A stretch of 30,924 nt of DNA, from assembly GCA_934277945.1 (NCBI GenBank), contig CAKQWA010000016.1, positions 1 through 30,924 of the forward strand. The letters are read 5' to 3'. Positions within the stretch are counted from its first letter, which is position 1; the number at the start of each line of letters is the position of its first letter. This stretch comes from an uncultured Alphaproteobacteria bacterium (GTDB lineage Bacteria; Pseudomonadota; Alphaproteobacteria; CAAGCB01; CAG-977). The notes below the pieces were generated by a model, which worked only from the letters and a program-made list of their open reading frames with translations, was not told where the DNA came from and searched no databases. Position numbers and translations under genes: made by a program. Of the stretch, positions 28,738 through 30,924 are shown one piece after another.

Positions 28738-30924
28738 CGGAAATTATTGACGACAACGACGAAAACAACGGCAAAATCAAAGACGTGAAGATGTGCGAAG
28801 CGTTGCCCGAACGCTATCTGGCGTACGCTTTGGCGACGATCGGCTCGCGCGCTTTGCCCGACGTGCGCGACGGCTTGAAGCCCGTGCACCGCCGCATTTT
28901 GTTCGCGATGAACAAATTGAAATTGGCGCCCACGTCGGGATTTAACAAATGCGCCCGCGTCGTCGGCGACGTCATCGGCAAATACCACCCGCACGGCGAT
29001 GTCGCGGTTTACGAAGCGATGGTTCGTTTGGCGCAGGATTTCGCGGAACGCTATCCGCTGGTTGACGGGCAGGGCAACTTCGGCAACATCGGCGGGGACG
29101 GCGCCGCCGCCATGCGTTACACCGAAGCGCGTCTGACGCAAGCCGCTTTGCTGCTGATGGAAGATTTGGACAACGGCACGGTCGATTTCCGCCCCAACTA
29201 TTCGGGAGAGGAAATGGAGCCCGTGCTGATGCCGTCCGCTTTTCCGAATTTGCTGGCGAACGGGTCTTCGGGCATTGCGGTCGGCATGGCGACGAACATC
29301 GCGCCGCACAATTTAAGCGAACTGTCCGACGCTTTGCTGTACCTGATCGCGCACCGCGACTGCACGGTCGCCGATTTGATGAAATATGTCAAGGGTCCCG
29401 ATTTCCCCACGGGCGGCGAGATTGTCGAAAGTCCCGAAAATCTGCTGAAAGTTTACGAAACTGGACGCGGCGCCATTCGCGTGCGCGCCAAGTGGGAAGT
29501 CGAACAACTTTCGCACGGCATGTATCAGATTGTCGTGACGGAAATTCCCTACGGCGTGCGCTTGAACGATTTGGTCGCCAAAACCGCCAAACTGTTTAAC
29601 GACAAGAAACTGCCGTTTTTGGCGGACATCCGCGACCAGACAGCCGCCGACATCCGCGTCGTCCTTGAACCGAAAAACCGTTCGATCGACCCCAAGCAAT
29701 TAATGGAACAGATTTTCCGTCTGACCGATTTCCAAGTCAATTTCAACATGAATATGAACGTCTTGGACAAAGACGGCGTGCCGCGCGTGATGAACTTGAA
29801 AGAAATTCTGGAAGCGTTTTTGGAGCACCGCGAAATCGTCCTGATTCGCAAATCGAAGTTCCGTCTGGATAAAATCAACGCGCGCATGGAAGTGCTGGAA
29901 GGCTTCCTGATTGCGTATTTGAATTTGGACGAGGTCATTCGCATCATTCGCGAGGACGACGACCCGAAAGCGTCGCTGATGAAAACGTTTTCGCTGACCG
30001 AAATGCAGGCGGATTCCATTTTGAATATGCGCTTGCGTTCGTTGCGCAAACTGGAAGAAATGCAGATTAAGGACGAACATTCGCAACTGGCGACCGAAAA
30101 GGCGAATTTGGAAGCCCTGCTTGCCGACGAAACGCTGCGCTGGAAAGAGATTTCAACGCAAATCAAGTCGATTAAGGAAAAATTCGGCGTTAAAACGACG
30201 CTGGGCAAACGCCGCACGGTCATTTCCGGCGCGCCCGAAGTCGTCGAAGTGCCGATTGAAGCCTTGATTGAGCGCGAACCCGTCACGATTATCCTGTCGG
30301 ACAAAGGCTGGGTGCGCGCGCTGAAAGGTCACGTCGAGATTTCCGACGAAATCAAGTTCAAGGACGGCGACAAACTGCGCATCGGACTGCACGCGCAAAC
30401 GACGGACAAGATTTTGATTATGGCGTCGAACGGGCGTTTTTACACGCTGAACGCCGACAAACTGCCGCGCGGCAGAGGCTTCGGCGAACCCGTGCGCCTG
30501 TTCATCGACCTGCCCGAAGAAGAAAAAATCGTCAGCATGACGGTCTATCGTCAGGGCGAAAAACGCCTGATTGCGACGCACAAGGGCAAAGGCTTTGTCG
30601 TCAAGGAAGACGATTTGATCGCGCAGACGAAAAACGGCAAAAACGTTCTGACCGTCGGCAAGGACGACGAAGCGAAGTTCTTTATCGCCATGCAGGGCGA
30701 CATGGTCGCGATTGTCGGCGAAAACCGCAAACTGCTGTTGTTCGATTTGGTTGAAATTCCCGAAATGACAAAGGGGCAGGGTGTGTTCCTGCAAAAATAT
30801 CAGGACGGATGCGGCGTTTCGGACATTAAACTGTTCAACAAAGCCGACGGTTTGAGTTATCCGTGCGGCAACGGCACGCGCATTGAAACGAACCTGATCG
30901 GGTGGTTGGGACACCGCGCCCAAG
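28734..30924 (+). CDS. parC: DNA topoisomerase IV subunit A, cut by the window end
   Basis: Decatenating type II topoisomerase subunit; 730 codons are present with no stop, so the gene continues past the window, probably only a few codons from its end. The start MTEIIDDNDENN is acidic. The catalytic tyrosine is Y129 in AAMRYTEARLT. The quinolone region reads KYHPHGDVAVYEAMVRLAQDF, with V90 where E. coli ParC has Ser80. The canonical NIDGD just before the tyrosine is NIGGD here (G120). A beta-pinwheel C-terminal domain is present (WVRALKGH, GRGFGEPVRL). It follows recO by an ATGA overlap, as usual in alphaproteobacteria. Confidence 0.93.
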   Translation, partial: MTEIIDDNDENNGKIKDVKMCEALPERYLAYALATIGSRALPDVRDGLKPVHRRILFAMNKLKLAPTSGFNKCARVVGDVIGKYHPHGDVAVYEAMVRLAQDFAERYPLVDGQGNFGNIGGDGAAAMRYTEARLTQAALLLMEDLDNGTVDFRPNYSGEEMEPVLMPSAFPNLLANGSSGIAVGMATNIAPHNLSELSDALLYLIAHRDCTVADLMKYVKGPDFPTGGEIVESPENLLKVYETGRGAIRVRAKWEVEQLSHGMYQIVVTEIPYGVRLNDLVAKTAKLFNDKKLPFLADIRDQTAADIRVVLEPKNRSIDPKQLMEQIFRLTDFQVNFNMNMNVLDKDGVPRVMNLKEILEAFLEHREIVLIRKSKFRLDKINARMEVLEGFLIAYLNLDEVIRIIREDDDPKASLMKTFSLTEMQADSILNMRLRSLRKLEEMQIKDEHSQLATEKANLEALLADETLRWKEISTQIKSIKEKFGVKTTLGKRRTVISGAPEVVEVPIEALIEREPVTIILSDKGWVRALKGHVEISDEIKFKDGDKLRIGLHAQTTDKILIMASNGRFYTLNADKLPRGRGFGEPVRLFIDLPEEEKIVSMTVYRQGEKRLIATHKGKGFVVKEDDLIAQTKNGKNVLTVGKDDEAKFFIAMQGDMVAIVGENRKLLLFDLVEIPEMTKGQGVFLQKYQDGCGVSDIKLFNKADGLSYPCGNGTRIETNLIGWLGHRAQ

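Overview
The window looks like chromosomal DNA from an alphaproteobacterium, probably a reduced, host-associated (gut-type) relative of the Rhodospirillales. This rests on gene order and family content, not on a database search. The supporting signs are the run rpoZ-rsh-lepB-rnc-era-recO-parC, the run glyA-nrdR-nusB, thrC followed by an M16 peptidase, small alphaproteobacterial-type proteins resembling DUF6898 and DUF6456, and a short pilin-like gene. Base composition is moderately GC-rich. Genes are dense, with many ATGA-type overlaps. The riboflavin genes that often lie between nrdR and nusB, and the acpS that often lies before lepB, are absent at these places.

Layout. 1-3390: a sugar kinase/permease operon behind a promoter with a LacI-type palindrome, then a convergent SotB-like efflux pump. 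3391-9630: an unusual accessory block holding three paralogous HExRH putative metallopeptidases (3720-4703 minus, 5436-6413 minus, 6564-7610 plus) and an HNH-nuclease-like protein (8754-9575), interleaved with rpsU and udp. Most of these genes have their own promoter and terminator. The four accessory proteins share a short Arg-ending C-terminal tail although the nuclease is unrelated to the peptidases. 9631-10047: gene-free DNA with 21-bp degenerate tandem repeats. 10048-11919: an acyltransferase-3 membrane protein and elbB. 11920-17632: a housekeeping run, thrC, M16 protease, a DUF6898-like protein, rpiB, glyA, nrdR, nusB.

17633-22941: a second accessory stretch with two small unknown proteins, a pilin-like gene behind a 20-bp inverted repeat that brackets a promoter pointing the wrong way (a candidate invertible switch), an outer-membrane beta-barrel protein, a phage-type XRE regulator operon whose second gene is frame-disrupted at a T7 tract, a DUF6456-like protein, a type-5-like uracil-DNA glycosylase and a NYN-domain protein. 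23164-30924: the conserved informational operon rpoZ, rsh, lepB, rnc, era, recO and parC, the last cut by the window end.

The most noteworthy candidates are the tail-sharing metallopeptidase/nuclease set, which may be secreted effectors, its recurrent TTTTGTC promoter element, and the possible invertible promoter of the pilin gene. All three are hypotheses from sequence reading alone.
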